Part shown: positions 1 to 8,408 of the stretch, in pieces
Position numbering within the stretch: position 1 is the first letter of the stretch
Layout of the letters: each line of letters starts with the position of its first letter
DNA from: Rubripirellula obstinata
GTDB lineage: Bacteria > Planctomycetota > Planctomycetia > Pirellulales > Pirellulaceae
Direction of reading: 5' to 3'
NCBI RefSeq assembly: GCF_001642955.1
Contig: NZ_LWSK01000053.1
Location: 1 to 40,290 of the forward strand
Length of the DNA stretch: 40,290 bases
Notes under the pieces: generated by a model
What the model was told of the DNA's origin: nothing
The model's database searches: none
What the model saw: the letters and a program-made list of their open reading frames with translations, nothing else
Program-made: the position numbers and the translations under genes

Positions 1-6
1 CGTCAT

Positions 7-61
7 CAACCCAGGGTTGCGGTTTGCTTCGCTACGCTCGCAAAACCTTAACCCTGGGCTA
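7..61. repeat. imperfect inverted repeat (planctomycete-style spacer hairpin)
   Basis: Arms near 7-28 and 40-61 pair imperfectly: an ACCCAGGGTT-type arm is mirrored by AACCCTGGG-type sequence, with a TTCGCTACGCTC-like loop. It is followed by CAACGCCGTTGG, which resembles the ends of the palindromic elements found elsewhere in this window. No T-tract follows, so it does not read as an intrinsic terminator. Most likely an interspersed repeat. Confidence 0.5.
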
Positions 62-141
62 TGGTGTTCAACGCCGTTGGCGTACTTCAGTAGGGACGGA
101 ACAAAACTTGGACCTCCAATGTCCGCGTCAATACCAAAGAT

Positions 142-342
142 TTAGCGGCCCACCCCGAGCCCCGCGCTCAAGAAATAACTCAATGGATTGGTGTTGTCAT
201 CAGCGATCCCCGCCCGAGCAAAGTAACCCCATCCGCGACTTGGATCGCTTCGGTCAACACTTAGGTATTGGTCAGTGTTCCAGTACAGTGACCACGAGTC
301 TGACGAGCGGGCGATCGGCGTGAACGATTGTGTGGATGTTTT
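142..342 (-). pseudogene. remnant of an OprB-type carbohydrate porin
   Basis: Reading the minus strand from 342 to the TAA at 142-144 gives 66 codons with no usable start; two in-frame TAA codons (343-348) lie immediately upstream. The peptide contains SWSLYWNTDQYL, then RGWGYFARAGIADDNTNP and SYFLSAGLG. This is the pattern of the late beta-strands of OprB-family carbohydrate-selective porins (tyrosine/aromatic strand, then GWG-F-R-G-DxNPNP). Both ends of the family are missing: no signal peptide or N-terminal strands, and the family's final strands do not continue after the stop. I read it as a decayed gene fragment beside the regulator at 378-1076. Family assignment is by motif memory only. 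Confidence 0.6.
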
Positions 343-377
343 TTATTATCCGAGGCCGTTTCTTGCGTATTGGCAAA

Positions 378-1076
378 TCAGCTTGGGGGCAATCGCTTTA
401 GCTTTGCGTCGTCAAGCTCGAGTCCCATCTCGGTGATGATTGCCACCAATTCGGCTTGACCATGAACGTCCAGTTTTTTGCTGATTGAATCTTTGTGTCG
501 CTGGATCGTTTTCGGGCTGCGATGCAAGAGTGTCGCGACTCTCGGCACGCTCATTCCGTGGCCAAGCAATACCGCCACCTCAACTTCTCGTCGGGTCAAA
601 GCGTTAAGCGGCCCAAGGTCGATGAACTCTGTGTCAATCAACTCGGCCGTTTCGGGAACTCCACCGTGATCATGGCCCGATTCACCGCGGCTGATGACAA
701 CCACTCGGCTAAACGGAGGTTTGGCGTCGCGAATGGGCCAAACGGTCGAATGGATTTTCTTGCCGCGGTAGATGTGGCGCATCGCAAGCGGTCTTTCTTC
801 CGCCAAGACGCGAGCGATCATTGCAAGACGTTCAGTCACGTATTCTGCAGAATGAAAATCACGGATGAATTTCCCCTGGTAATCGACGTCCACGCTCTCG
901 GAAAAGAGAACCTTGGCCGTATCGTTGACAAACAGCAGTCGGCCTTCCGAGTCGGTGATGCTAACGCCGACACCTTTGGTCTGTGACAGGGCCGCCCAAA
1001 GAGACGCCGGGTCAATCTGAGGCGGGTCAACGCGATTTTTTTGAGCGCCGGACGACACACGTGTTGGTGGTGACAA
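378..1076 (-). CDS. PAS domain LuxR-family transcriptional regulator
   Basis: A 232-residue protein with a PAS-like sensor domain at about residues 28-128 (VSITDSEGRLLFVNDTAK is the typical opening) and a LuxR-type helix-turn-helix at about 156-216 (LTRREVEVAVLLGHGMS, then SPKTIQRHKDSISKKL). It has no receiver domain or signal peptide, so it should be a cytosolic DNA-binding regulator responding to a ligand or partner through PAS; the signal is unknown. The start is a TTG at 1076 and no upstream ATG is available in frame, so the exact N-terminus is uncertain. It stands alone next to a porin remnant, which may have been a former target (inference). Confidence 0.85.
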   Translation of the reverse strand: MSPPTRVSSGAQKNRVDPPQIDPASLWAALSQTKGVGVSITDSEGRLLFVNDTAKVLFSESVDVDYQGKFIRDFHSAEYVTERLAMIARVLAEERPLAMRHIYRGKKIHSTVWPIRDAKPPFSRVVVISRGESGHDHGGVPETAELIDTEFIDLGPLNALTRREVEVAVLLGHGMSVPRVATLLHRSPKTIQRHKDSISKKLDVHGQAELVAIITEMGLELDDAKLKRLPPS

Positions 1077-1316
1077 AGGTTCAGTCCTTTGAATAGCTGA
1101 TTTGCAGATGAACTGATCTGTAGACGAATGGGGCGATCCGCCTATAGGTTAGCCGAGTTGATGTTCCGATACTACTTCTGCGGGAGAGCCTTCCGCTTTA
1201 ACGGATTTTGTTCTTACCACGGACGGTTCCAATTCACTGTAGCAAATCGAACCTGTACCTCGGCTGGTGACTTGGTTCGGGGCAATCTTGGTTGCATCCC
1301 CCGCAACCTAGCTGAT

Positions 1317-1379
1317 GCATTCGGATGGGGCATGAGGAAAGTCAAAGGGGCAGGCTTTCCTCAATCCTCATTCCGATGC
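1317..1379. repeat. imperfect hairpin in gene-free spacer
   Basis: Arms at about 1317-1341 and 1355-1379 (GCATTCGGATG... against ...CATTCCGATGC, both with a GAGGAAAG/CTTTCCTC inner part) form an imperfect stem. The spacer 1077-1388 otherwise holds only weak open frames with no recognisable protein. Confidence 0.4.
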
Positions 1380-1388
1380 CCAGGGCCA

Positions 1389-1656
1389 AGGAACGGCCCC
1401 AAAACAACTTCCGTGTTTGGCGATTTCTATCGTAGCTGGGCCCGCCAGGGTTCAGTTGGGTACAGCTCAAAGCCCAAATCGTTTAACCGCGTGGGCATCG
1501 CCCCGCGCGTCGTGCGCCCCGGCAGCGCGCGGGGCGATGCCCACGCGGTTAAACGATTTGTAAACCCTTCACGGTGTTGGTTGCAGCTCCTGATGGACTG
1601 AACCCTGGCGGGCCCAGCTACGGGAAAACCCCGAAGTTGTTTCGGGACAGCTCCCT
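1389..1656. repeat. nested palindromic element, copy 1 (outer arms around a MITE-like hairpin)
   Basis: The outer inverted repeat has its most conserved part at 1432-1455 and 1598-1621 (a perfect 24-bp match ending CAGGGTTCAG / beginning CTGAACCCTG). Looser homology extends outward: AACAACTTCCG on the left, GAAGTTGTTTCGGGACAG on the right. The same outer element recurs at 8076-8345. The sequence between the arms differs completely: here it is a copy of the GTTTAACCGCGTGGGC hairpin, there an unrelated palindrome. This suggests the outer palindrome is a preferred landing site or a composite mobile unit. Confidence 0.65.
1475..1579. mobile_element. MITE-like palindromic element, copy A (left end lost)
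   Basis: A perfect 35-bp inverted repeat, 1475-1509 and 1526-1560, core GTTTAACCGCGTGGGC, with a 16-nt loop. To the right the element continues to the family end (CCCTTCACGGTGTTG, ending at 1579). The matching left terminus CAACxCCGTGAAGGG is absent, so this copy is truncated or rearranged on that side. CAGCTC occurs just outside both ends (near 1463 and 1584), perhaps a degraded target duplication. It carries no gene. Confidence 0.65.
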
Positions 1657-1731
1657 TGCAAGACTGGTTCGCTGTTGATCAGTCGCATATAAATTGCGTC
1701 GGATAGCTCTGCAGACCCATCAAAACTATAT

Positions 1732-1977
1732 TTGAAAGCGATAGGCATTCTGCGGACTACCGACACCGGACGCGAAGGGGCAAGAGCACCGCTGGTGATC
1801 AACTTGCGAGCCGACCCGTTCGAGGCCGCTCCCAAAGATTCTTCATACGACGACGATTGGTTGTTGCGACACATGGACGTGATGGTACCGGTCAAAAAGT
1901 TGGTCGCCGACTTCATGGCAACGTTCGAAGAATTTCCCGTTCGCCAAGAACCGCAAGGCATCACGCCGAAGCAGTAG
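1732..1977 (+). pseudogene. C-terminal remnant of an arylsulfatase (sulfatase family)
   Basis: An 81-codon frame starting at a TTG and ending in TAG. The part from about 1783 reads APLVINLRADPFEAA, then YDDDWLLRHMDVMVPV, then FMATFEEFPVRQEP. This matches the C-terminal region of type I sulfatases: the NLRxDPFE turn, a Y-W-H segment, a 'VPxxxxVxxFxxTFxEFPPRQxPxSF' tail. The catalytic N-terminal CxPSR domain (about 400 residues) is missing; upstream is the nested palindrome ending at 1656. Probably a decayed gene whose 5' part was lost. Sulfatase genes are abundant in Rhodopirellula-type genomes, which fits the host. Confidence 0.6.
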
Positions 1978-2111
1978 TCAATTTTCGATTCTGTTGTTAG
2001 CTGAATCGAACATGCGTTCCTTCGATAAGAGCAAGCGGATGCTGCCCGAGTATCCTGTGTTTTGTTATCATCGCCTCCGAGACTTTTTCCTGAAAACCAA
2101 AGTTTAACTGC

Positions 2112-3305
2112 ATGATTCTCGAAGACATTTTGATACCTCGGTGGAACACTCGTTTGCTGATGGTGGGTTGCTGCATGGTATCGGGGCTTGGCTGGTTGGG
2201 CTGCGAAAAAGCCAAACCGTCTTCGGATCAAGCTGCCAGCAAACCGGCACAGCGAGTGACGGTTGCCGCTGCGATCCAGGGCGAGATCACTGACTCGGTT
2301 GAACTGGTTGGGCGAACCGAAGCCGATGAAAGAGTCAGCATTCAATCTCGGGTCTCAGGCTTCCTGCTGAAGAAGCATTTCGTCGATGGACAATTGGTCA
2401 AAGAAGGTGATCTGCTGTTCACGATTGAACCGGATGAATACCAGGCGATTCTGAACCAATCACTCGCGCAGGTTGATGTTGCCAACACGCGTCTGGACAT
2501 GGCGGAAAAAACGTTTGCGAGATCAAAGAAACTCATTAAGTCTAAAGCGATTTCGCGGGAAGAGTTTGATCAGAACCAAGCCGCCGTCGCCGAAGCGCGT
2601 GCAACGGTGGCCGCTGCTCAAGCCAACGCAGCACGCGTTAAGCTAGACGTTGACTACACCAAGATCACCTCCCCAATCTCGGGACGCGTCGATCGTGCGT
2701 TGCTAGATGAAGGGAACTTTGTGACGGGCGGGCTTGCTGGCGGGACGACTCTGACGACTGTCGTGAGTGATCGGCCCATCAAAGCGATTGCAAACGTGGA
2801 TGAAAATGTTCGGCTGAAATTTATGCGTCGCCAACGTGAGGTTGCCGGCAAGGATTTTGCCGAGGCTGATAAAGTTGATGATCTAAAAATCCCCTGCGAT
2901 TTGCAATTGCCTGACGAGAAAGGTTTTCCGCACGCGGGAATGCTGGACTACGCCGAAAATCAAATCAACCAACAGACAGGAACGTCGCAAATCCGAGGCA
3001 TTTTCCCGAACGAAAACGGGCTGCTGAAAGCCGGCATGTTTGTTCGTTTAAGAGTTCCAATGTCCGATCCTTACCTGGCGGTGCTGGTGCCTGATAAGGC
3101 CATTGGAACCGACCAAGCAACCAAGTTCGTTTTCGTTGTCAATGGCGAAAATAGAATTGAACAGCGAACCGTCGAAGTTGGTGATCGGCAGGGAAACCTG
3201 CGAGTGATCAAGTCGGGCGTGCTAATTGATGACTCCGTCGTCGTAGCGGGTTTGCAATTAGTCCAGCCAGGCATGATGGTGGATCCAGTCATGGCAAAAG
3301 AATGA
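2112..3305 (+). CDS. RND efflux periplasmic adaptor (membrane fusion lipoprotein)
   Basis: A 397-residue HlyD/AcrA-type membrane-fusion protein. A lipobox-like LGWLGC places the lipidated Cys at residue 31, so the mature protein should sit on a membrane facing the periplasm. A first biotinyl-lipoyl half motif (SVELVGRTEADERVSIQSRV, about residues 63-82) is followed by a helical hairpin (about 105-180), then the second half (YTKITSPISGRVDRALLDEG) and beta-barrel/membrane-proximal sequence. It is 67 nt upstream of the pump gene on the same strand, so the two should form one efflux system. No outer-membrane TolC-like gene follows, so that partner must be encoded elsewhere. Confidence 0.92.
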   Translation: MILEDILIPRWNTRLLMVGCCMVSGLGWLGCEKAKPSSDQAASKPAQRVTVAAAIQGEITDSVELVGRTEADERVSIQSRVSGFLLKKHFVDGQLVKEGDLLFTIEPDEYQAILNQSLAQVDVANTRLDMAEKTFARSKKLIKSKAISREEFDQNQAAVAEARATVAAAQANAARVKLDVDYTKITSPISGRVDRALLDEGNFVTGGLAGGTTLTTVVSDRPIKAIANVDENVRLKFMRRQREVAGKDFAEADKVDDLKIPCDLQLPDEKGFPHAGMLDYAENQINQQTGTSQIRGIFPNENGLLKAGMFVRLRVPMSDPYLAVLVPDKAIGTDQATKFVFVVNGENRIEQRTVEVGDRQGNLRVIKSGVLIDDSVVVAGLQLVQPGMMVDPVMAKE

Positions 3306-3372
3306 TGACCTTCGCTTATGCAAGTGAACTTCTGGAAAACCAAACTCTCGACCAAATCTGCTGACTGTCATC

Positions 3373-6300
3373 ATGTCTCAATTCTTTATTCACCGTCCGA
3401 TCTTTGCCTGCGTCATTTCGGTATTGATCGTTTTGGCGGGCAGCATTTTTGTTTGGACGTTGCCGGTCGCACAATACCCCGACATCACGCCGCCGTCGGT
3501 GAAGGTGACGACTAAGTATCCAGGGGCCAGCAGCGAAGTCGTTGCTGAAACGGTCGCTGCGCCGATTGAACAACAAGTGACCGGCGTCGAGAACATGTTG
3601 TACATGTCCAGCCAGTCCACCAACGACGGCGGCTATTCGCTGACCGTCACGTTTGATGTTGGAACGGACCTGGACATGGCCCAAGTAATGGTCCAAAACC
3701 GCGTCAACTTGGCGGCCCCCGTTTTGCCTGCTGAGGTGAAGAGCATCGGTGTTTCGGTGGTCAAAAGTTCGCCCAATTCATTGTTGGCGATCAACCTGTT
3801 TTCGCCTGACCAATCACGAGACCAGCTTTACCTAAGTAACTACGCAACGATTCGAATTAAGGATGAATTGGCACGGATTCAAGGCGTTGGCAGTATCAAC
3901 ATTATCGGCCAACGCGATTACAGCATGCGAGTGTGGTTGGACCCGAATCGTATGGCGGCGTTATCGCTGACTGCATCCGATGCGATTGCTGCATTGCGAG
4001 AACAAAACATCCAGGTCGCTGCGGGAGCAATTGGCCGCCCGCCCGTGCCCAGTGGCCAAGATTTCCAGTACACACTCAAAACGCTTGGTCGGCTGACTTC
4101 GACCGAAGAGTTTTCAGAGATTGTGGTCAAGACAGGTAAAAATGGCCAAGTCGTCAAACTGAAGGACATCGTGACGGAGCAGCGTGTCGCCGACGGTAAA
4201 AAATTTGGCGGTATCGAGTACGGTGCCGGCTTTGCGGACACCAAGTGCATGCTCGATGGTGTGCCCTCATCTGGTCTGATGATCTACCAACTGCCCGGAT
4301 CCAATGCACTCGATACTGCGGATGCTTTGCGAGCCAAAATGGAGGAACTAAAAACCAGCTTCCCACGCGGTGTTGCGTATTCCATCAGCTACGACACGAC
4401 ACCGTTCATCAGTGAATCGATCCACGAAGTTTTCAAATCACTACGCGACGCGATCATCTTGGTGGCCATCGTTGTGTTGGTCTTTTTGCAGTCTTGGCGT
4501 GCTGCCCTGATTCCGTTGATCGCTGTTCCGGTTGCGATCATTGGAACCTTTGCCGTGATGGCTGGCATCGGATTCAGCCTCAATAACTTGTCGCTGTTCG
4601 GACTCGTGTTGGCGATTGGAATTGTGGTCGACGATGCCATCGTGGTTGTCGAAGCGATCGAACACAAACTGGAACATGGCGTTGGCCCCGTCGAGGCGGC
4701 GGAACAGGCGATGCGTGAAGTGACGACGCCGATCATCGCGATTTCGTTGGTGCTGATGTGCGTGTTTATCCCGTGTCTATTTATCTCAGGAATCACTGGT
4801 CAATTCTTCCAGCAATTTGCCGCCACGATCGCGGTTTCGACGTTCTTTAGCGCGGTCAACTCATTGACGCTTAGTCCGGCTCTAAGTGCGTTGCTGCTGC
4901 GTCCAAAATCCGAGCAACGTGACCCGCTGACACGGGTGATCAATTTTCTGTTTGGCTGGTTCTTCAATCTGTTCAATCGATTCTTTGGGGCTGCATCGGA
5001 AGTCTATGCGAAGTCTGCGGGATGGTTGGTTCGACTGTCATTCGTGGTTGTGGTCGTGTACGTCGGATTGTTGTGGGCAACCTACAAGGGCATGACAACG
5101 GTTCCGCAAGGCTTTGTGCCATCGCAGGATAAAGGATACTTGCTGGTCGATATTCAACTGCCCGATTCAGCTTCGCTAGAACGCAGCGAAAACGTCGTCA
5201 AAGAACTCAGCGAGGTCTTGCTGGGGCAGCGCAGTGGTGATAGTCAAAAACTCGCCGCCATCGTTGAGTCTCAAAACAACAGCAGCGAGTCAGTAGCGTC
5301 TGATGAAGACAAAGCAGATGAAACTTCGGTGGATGGATTGGCAGGAGTCGAGCATACGTTGGAAATTGTCGGTCAATCGGTTGTCCAGAGTGCGGTGGGG
5401 TCGAATTTAGCCTCCGTTTTCGTCATTCTGAAACCGTTTCACGAACGTGAAGACGCATCGCTTTACTCAGAGCGAATCGCAACCAAGATCCGCCAATCGA
5501 TCGCAGCAAAGATTCTTGACGCTCGCATTTCGGTTTTCGGCCCGCCGCCAGTAGACGGTCTGGGCAGTGGCGGTGGTTTCAAAATCATGGTGCGCGACGT
5601 CGGTCAATTGGGACTGACCGAATTAGAAAAGACAACCAATGCAGTCGCCAAGGCGGGGACCACTGAACCAAAAATCCTTGGGATGCAAAGTGGGTTTCGT
5701 GCGAACACGCCGCAGATGTTCGTGGACATTGACCGCGAAAAATGCAAAGCCATGAACGTTTCGTTGAACGAAGTTTTCACCACGCTGCAAACCTTTCTCG
5801 GTGGTTACTATGTCAACGACTTCAACGCGTTTGGACGGACATGGCAGGTGAACCTGCAAGCCGACCCGATGTATCGCCTGACGCCTGACCAGGTAACGCA
5901 GTTGTACGTTCGCAGCCAATCGTCAGAAATGGTGCCGTTGGGCACGTTGGCGAAAGTGTCCGATACCACCGGTCCCGCGATGGTGTTGCGCTACAATGGG
6001 TTCTCCGCTGCAGCAATCAACGGGATGGCGATGCCGGGTGTCAGTTCCGGTGACAGCATCAAGACAGTCGAAAACGTGGTGGCAAAAAATCTGCCGTTTG
6101 GTTTTGACACAGAATGGACCGAATTGACGTTTCTGCAAATCCGAGCTGGCAACACAGCGCTGGTGGTGTTTGGGCTAGCCGTGGTGTTGGTGTTCTTGGT
6201 TTTGGCCGCTCAATACGAAAGTTTGAAGCTTCCCTTGGCCGTGATCTTGGTTGTTCCGATGTGCTTGCTATGTGCCGTGATCGGTGTTGCCATCGCAGGG

Positions 6301-6666
6301 ATGGACATCAACATCTTTGTTCAAATTGGGTTCATTGTTCTGGTTGGCTTGGCGAGCAAGAACGCGATCCTGATTGTTGAATTTGCGAAAGAGCAGCAGG
6401 AGGCAGGGCTCAGCAAGTACGACGCAACGATCCAGGCTTGTCGATTACGATTGCGACCCATCATCATGACTTCGCTGGCTTTCATTTTTGGTGTTGTACC
6501 ACTGATGCTCGGGTCGGGTGCAGGATCCGAGATGCGTTCAACGCTTGGCGTCGCGGTTTTCTCGGGAATGTTAGGGGTAACGTTCTTTGGGATTTTTCTG
6601 ACGCCCGTTTTCTATCACTTACTTGCAAGCCCCACGTCACAACCTGACACAACCAAAGAAAACTAA
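3373..6666 (+). CDS. RND (HAE1/AcrB-type) efflux pump permease
   Basis: A 1097-residue inner-membrane proton antiporter of the hydrophobe/amphiphile efflux family. The N-terminus (MSQFFIHRPIFACVISVLIV) is the classic first membrane helix. Asp420-Asp421 in GIVVDDAIVVVEAIEH and Lys996 in GLASKNAILIVE correspond to the proton-relay residues of AcrB. Periplasmic porter loops and a second repeat of membrane helices (from about residue 560) are in place. Family members are usually about 1030-1050 residues. The excess is mostly a hydrophilic, acidic, Ser-rich insert around residues 635-665 (ESQNNSSESVASDEDKADE) in the second periplasmic loop. Substrate cannot be told from sequence. Confidence 0.95.
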   Translation: MSQFFIHRPIFACVISVLIVLAGSIFVWTLPVAQYPDITPPSVKVTTKYPGASSEVVAETVAAPIEQQVTGVENMLYMSSQSTNDGGYSLTVTFDVGTDLDMAQVMVQNRVNLAAPVLPAEVKSIGVSVVKSSPNSLLAINLFSPDQSRDQLYLSNYATIRIKDELARIQGVGSINIIGQRDYSMRVWLDPNRMAALSLTASDAIAALREQNIQVAAGAIGRPPVPSGQDFQYTLKTLGRLTSTEEFSEIVVKTGKNGQVVKLKDIVTEQRVADGKKFGGIEYGAGFADTKCMLDGVPSSGLMIYQLPGSNALDTADALRAKMEELKTSFPRGVAYSISYDTTPFISESIHEVFKSLRDAIILVAIVVLVFLQSWRAALIPLIAVPVAIIGTFAVMAGIGFSLNNLSLFGLVLAIGIVVDDAIVVVEAIEHKLEHGVGPVEAAEQAMREVTTPIIAISLVLMCVFIPCLFISGITGQFFQQFAATIAVSTFFSAVNSLTLSPALSALLLRPKSEQRDPLTRVINFLFGWFFNLFNRFFGAASEVYAKSAGWLVRLSFVVVVVYVGLLWATYKGMTTVPQGFVPSQDKGYLLVDIQLPDSASLERSENVVKELSEVLLGQRSGDSQKLAAIVESQNNSSESVASDEDKADETSVDGLAGVEHTLEIVGQSVVQSAVGSNLASVFVILKPFHEREDASLYSERIATKIRQSIAAKILDARISVFGPPPVDGLGSGGGFKIMVRDVGQLGLTELEKTTNAVAKAGTTEPKILGMQSGFRANTPQMFVDIDREKCKAMNVSLNEVFTTLQTFLGGYYVNDFNAFGRTWQVNLQADPMYRLTPDQVTQLYVRSQSSEMVPLGTLAKVSDTTGPAMVLRYNGFSAAAINGMAMPGVSSGDSIKTVENVVAKNLPFGFDTEWTELTFLQIRAGNTALVVFGLAVVLVFLVLAAQYESLKLPLAVILVVPMCLLCAVIGVAIAGMDINIFVQIGFIVLVGLASKNAILIVEFAKEQQEAGLSKYDATIQACRLRLRPIIMTSLAFIFGVVPLMLGSGAGSEMRSTLGVAVFSGMLGVTFFGIFLTPVFYHLLASPTSQPDTTKEN

Positions 6667-6693
6667 CTGGCCTTGTTAACGATGGACGTAACA

Positions 6694-8034
6694 ATGAGAA
6701 AATTTCATATCGTCTTAGTGATGCTAGCTTGCATTCAAAACGCGTCGGCAAAGAACCCTTTGCCGTCTTGGAATGACGGTCAGGCCAAGCAGTCGATTAT
6801 CACCTTCGTTGATCGTGTGACAGCCGAAGATTCTGAATCGTTCGTGCCAGTGGACGAACGGATCGCGGTGTTTGACAACGATGGAACCTTGTGGTGCGAG
6901 TTTCCGTTGCCGAATCAAGCAGCGTTTGCGCTAGACGAAATTAAGCGAATGCTGCCAGAGAATCCCGAGTGGAAAGATGAACCTGCGGTCGCGGGACTGA
7001 TCAGTGGCGATGTGGCTTCATTGAAGGCAGACCACAACGCTGGGTTGATAAAATTGCTGGCGTTAACCCACGCTGGGATAACCCCTGACACCTTTGATTC
7101 GCGAGTGGAAAACTGGTTGCAGACGGCGAAACACCCGAGGTTCGATTGTTCGTACCGGAAAGTGATCTATCAGCCCATGTTGGAGTTGCTGGAGTATTTG
7201 CGAACCAACCAATTTGAGACCTGGATTGTTTCGGGAGGGGGGCAAGATTTCATGCGAGTGTTTGCTGAAGAAACCTATGGCATCCCGCCTCAGCAAATCA
7301 TCGGGTCGTATGGCAAACTGAAGTATGAGTTGATCGATGGTAAACCGATGCTGACCAAGACGCTCGATTCGCTATTTGTTGACGACAAAGAAGGCAAGCC
7401 CGTTGCGATCGCACAGTTTATTGGTCGTCGCCCGATCGCGTGTTTTGGCAACAGCGATGGTGATCAAGCCATGATGGAATATACGACCATCGACAATCCG
7501 CGACCTAGTTTTGGTTTGATCGTTCATCACACCGACGCAGACCGCGAATATGCCTACGACTCTAACCCATCTAGCAGCGGCAAATTAACGACCGCGTTGG
7601 AAGCTGCACCGCAGCGAGGATGGACCGTCGTGGACATGAAACAAGATTGGAAAACAGTCTTTCCCGATCAAGCCGACGAAGGACTGTCCAGCCTGATCGG
7701 CCAATGGTTGGTCGAAGACATCGCCGTCAGCGATAGCGGAAACCAGGGCGTTGTCGATCGTGCCCAGACGACGGTACAGTTTTCGGCCGACGGTACGGCG
7801 AGCGGTAATACCTGCGTCAATCGCTATTCGGGTAACTTCAATGTCGATGGCAATAAGCTTACTTTCGGGCAATTAGCGACGACACGGATGGCTGGGCCCG
7901 CTGCATTGATGGACCAAGAACAACGATTTTTGAAGGCCATTGAAACGGTCGCGACTTATGAATTCGGCGAGCCCGGGATTGTTCACTTTCTCGACAAAGA
8001 GGCTAATCGAGTAATGAAGCTTTCAAAAAAGTAG
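6694..8034 (+). CDS. secreted HAD-family phosphatase fused to a META/HslJ-like domain
   Basis: From the ATG at 6694 the protein has 446 residues and a clean signal peptide (MRKFHIVLVMLACIQNASA); in-frame starts at 6673 (TTG) and 6682 (ATG) only lengthen it. HAD motif I is VFDNDGTLW with Asp61/Asp63, motif II is IVSGGG at about 179-183, motif IV is FGNSDGDQAMM at about 251-261. This is a phosphoserine-phosphatase-like hydrolase, probably periplasmic. Residues about 334-446 are a META domain (LIGQWLVEDI, then FSADGTASGNTCVNRYSG, ending VMKLSK), the HslJ-type fold. It begins just after the RND pump and may be co-transcribed. Substrate unknown. Confidence 0.85.
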   Translation: MRKFHIVLVMLACIQNASAKNPLPSWNDGQAKQSIITFVDRVTAEDSESFVPVDERIAVFDNDGTLWCEFPLPNQAAFALDEIKRMLPENPEWKDEPAVAGLISGDVASLKADHNAGLIKLLALTHAGITPDTFDSRVENWLQTAKHPRFDCSYRKVIYQPMLELLEYLRTNQFETWIVSGGGQDFMRVFAEETYGIPPQQIIGSYGKLKYELIDGKPMLTKTLDSLFVDDKEGKPVAIAQFIGRRPIACFGNSDGDQAMMEYTTIDNPRPSFGLIVHHTDADREYAYDSNPSSSGKLTTALEAAPQRGWTVVDMKQDWKTVFPDQADEGLSSLIGQWLVEDIAVSDSGNQGVVDRAQTTVQFSADGTASGNTCVNRYSGNFNVDGNKLTFGQLATTRMAGPAALMDQEQRFLKAIETVATYEFGEPGIVHFLDKEANRVMKLSKK

Positions 8035-8075
8035 GATCCTATGCTTCCGACATTGCGAATAAGAATTTCAACTAA

Positions 8076-8345
8076 GGAACTGTTCCAAAATAACTTCCCG
8101 GTTTTCCCGTAGCTGGTCCCGCCAGGGTTCAGTCCACGACTAGTATTCCATGTCACCTCAATTTTCGGGTAGCGGAACTCGCCAAGAGTTTCGGCTACGA
8201 GGGGGACGCCGAAAGTCTACGCGACTTCCGCTACCTCCTAACCGAAAATTGAGCTGACATGGACTACTAGCTGTCCCCGTCTGAACCCTGGCGGGCCCAG
8301 CTACGAAAGATTTCCAAATACGGAACTTGTTTCAAGACAGTTCCT
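8076..8345. repeat. nested palindromic element, copy 2
   Basis: The outer arms 8076-8132 and 8281-8345 match the element at 1389-1656: an AGGAACTGT terminus, an AACTTCC block, then GTAGCTGG...CAGGGTTCAG and its complement. Inside is a different palindrome (8148-8262) whose arms carry CCATGTCA...CTCAATTTTCGG and CCGAAAATTGAG...TGACATGG, and inside that an AACTCGCCAAGAGTTTCGG block. So at least three inverted repeats are nested. No coding sequence is seen in 8035-8408. Confidence 0.65.
8169..8236. repeat. inner repeat sharing a 27-bp block with the element at 16844-16963
   Basis: The 27-nt block at 8169-8195 (contains AACTCGCCAAGAGTTTCGG) matches the plus strand's reverse complement at about 16915-16941 with one difference. 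A complementary arm (GCGACTTCCGCTAC) follows at about 8221-8234. This defines a second interspersed palindrome family with two members in the window. Confidence 0.5.
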
Positions 8346-8408
8346 AAGATGGCTCCACGATCCTTGAACGACGATACGACTTTTTCACCTCTGCAAAGCG
8401 ACGACACC

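Noticed and set aside
1569-2345. 258-codon minus-strand frame
   Set aside because: It runs antisense through the sulfatase remnant, the RND promoter region and the adaptor gene. The peptide shows no domain and is Ser/Arg-rich by strand bias.
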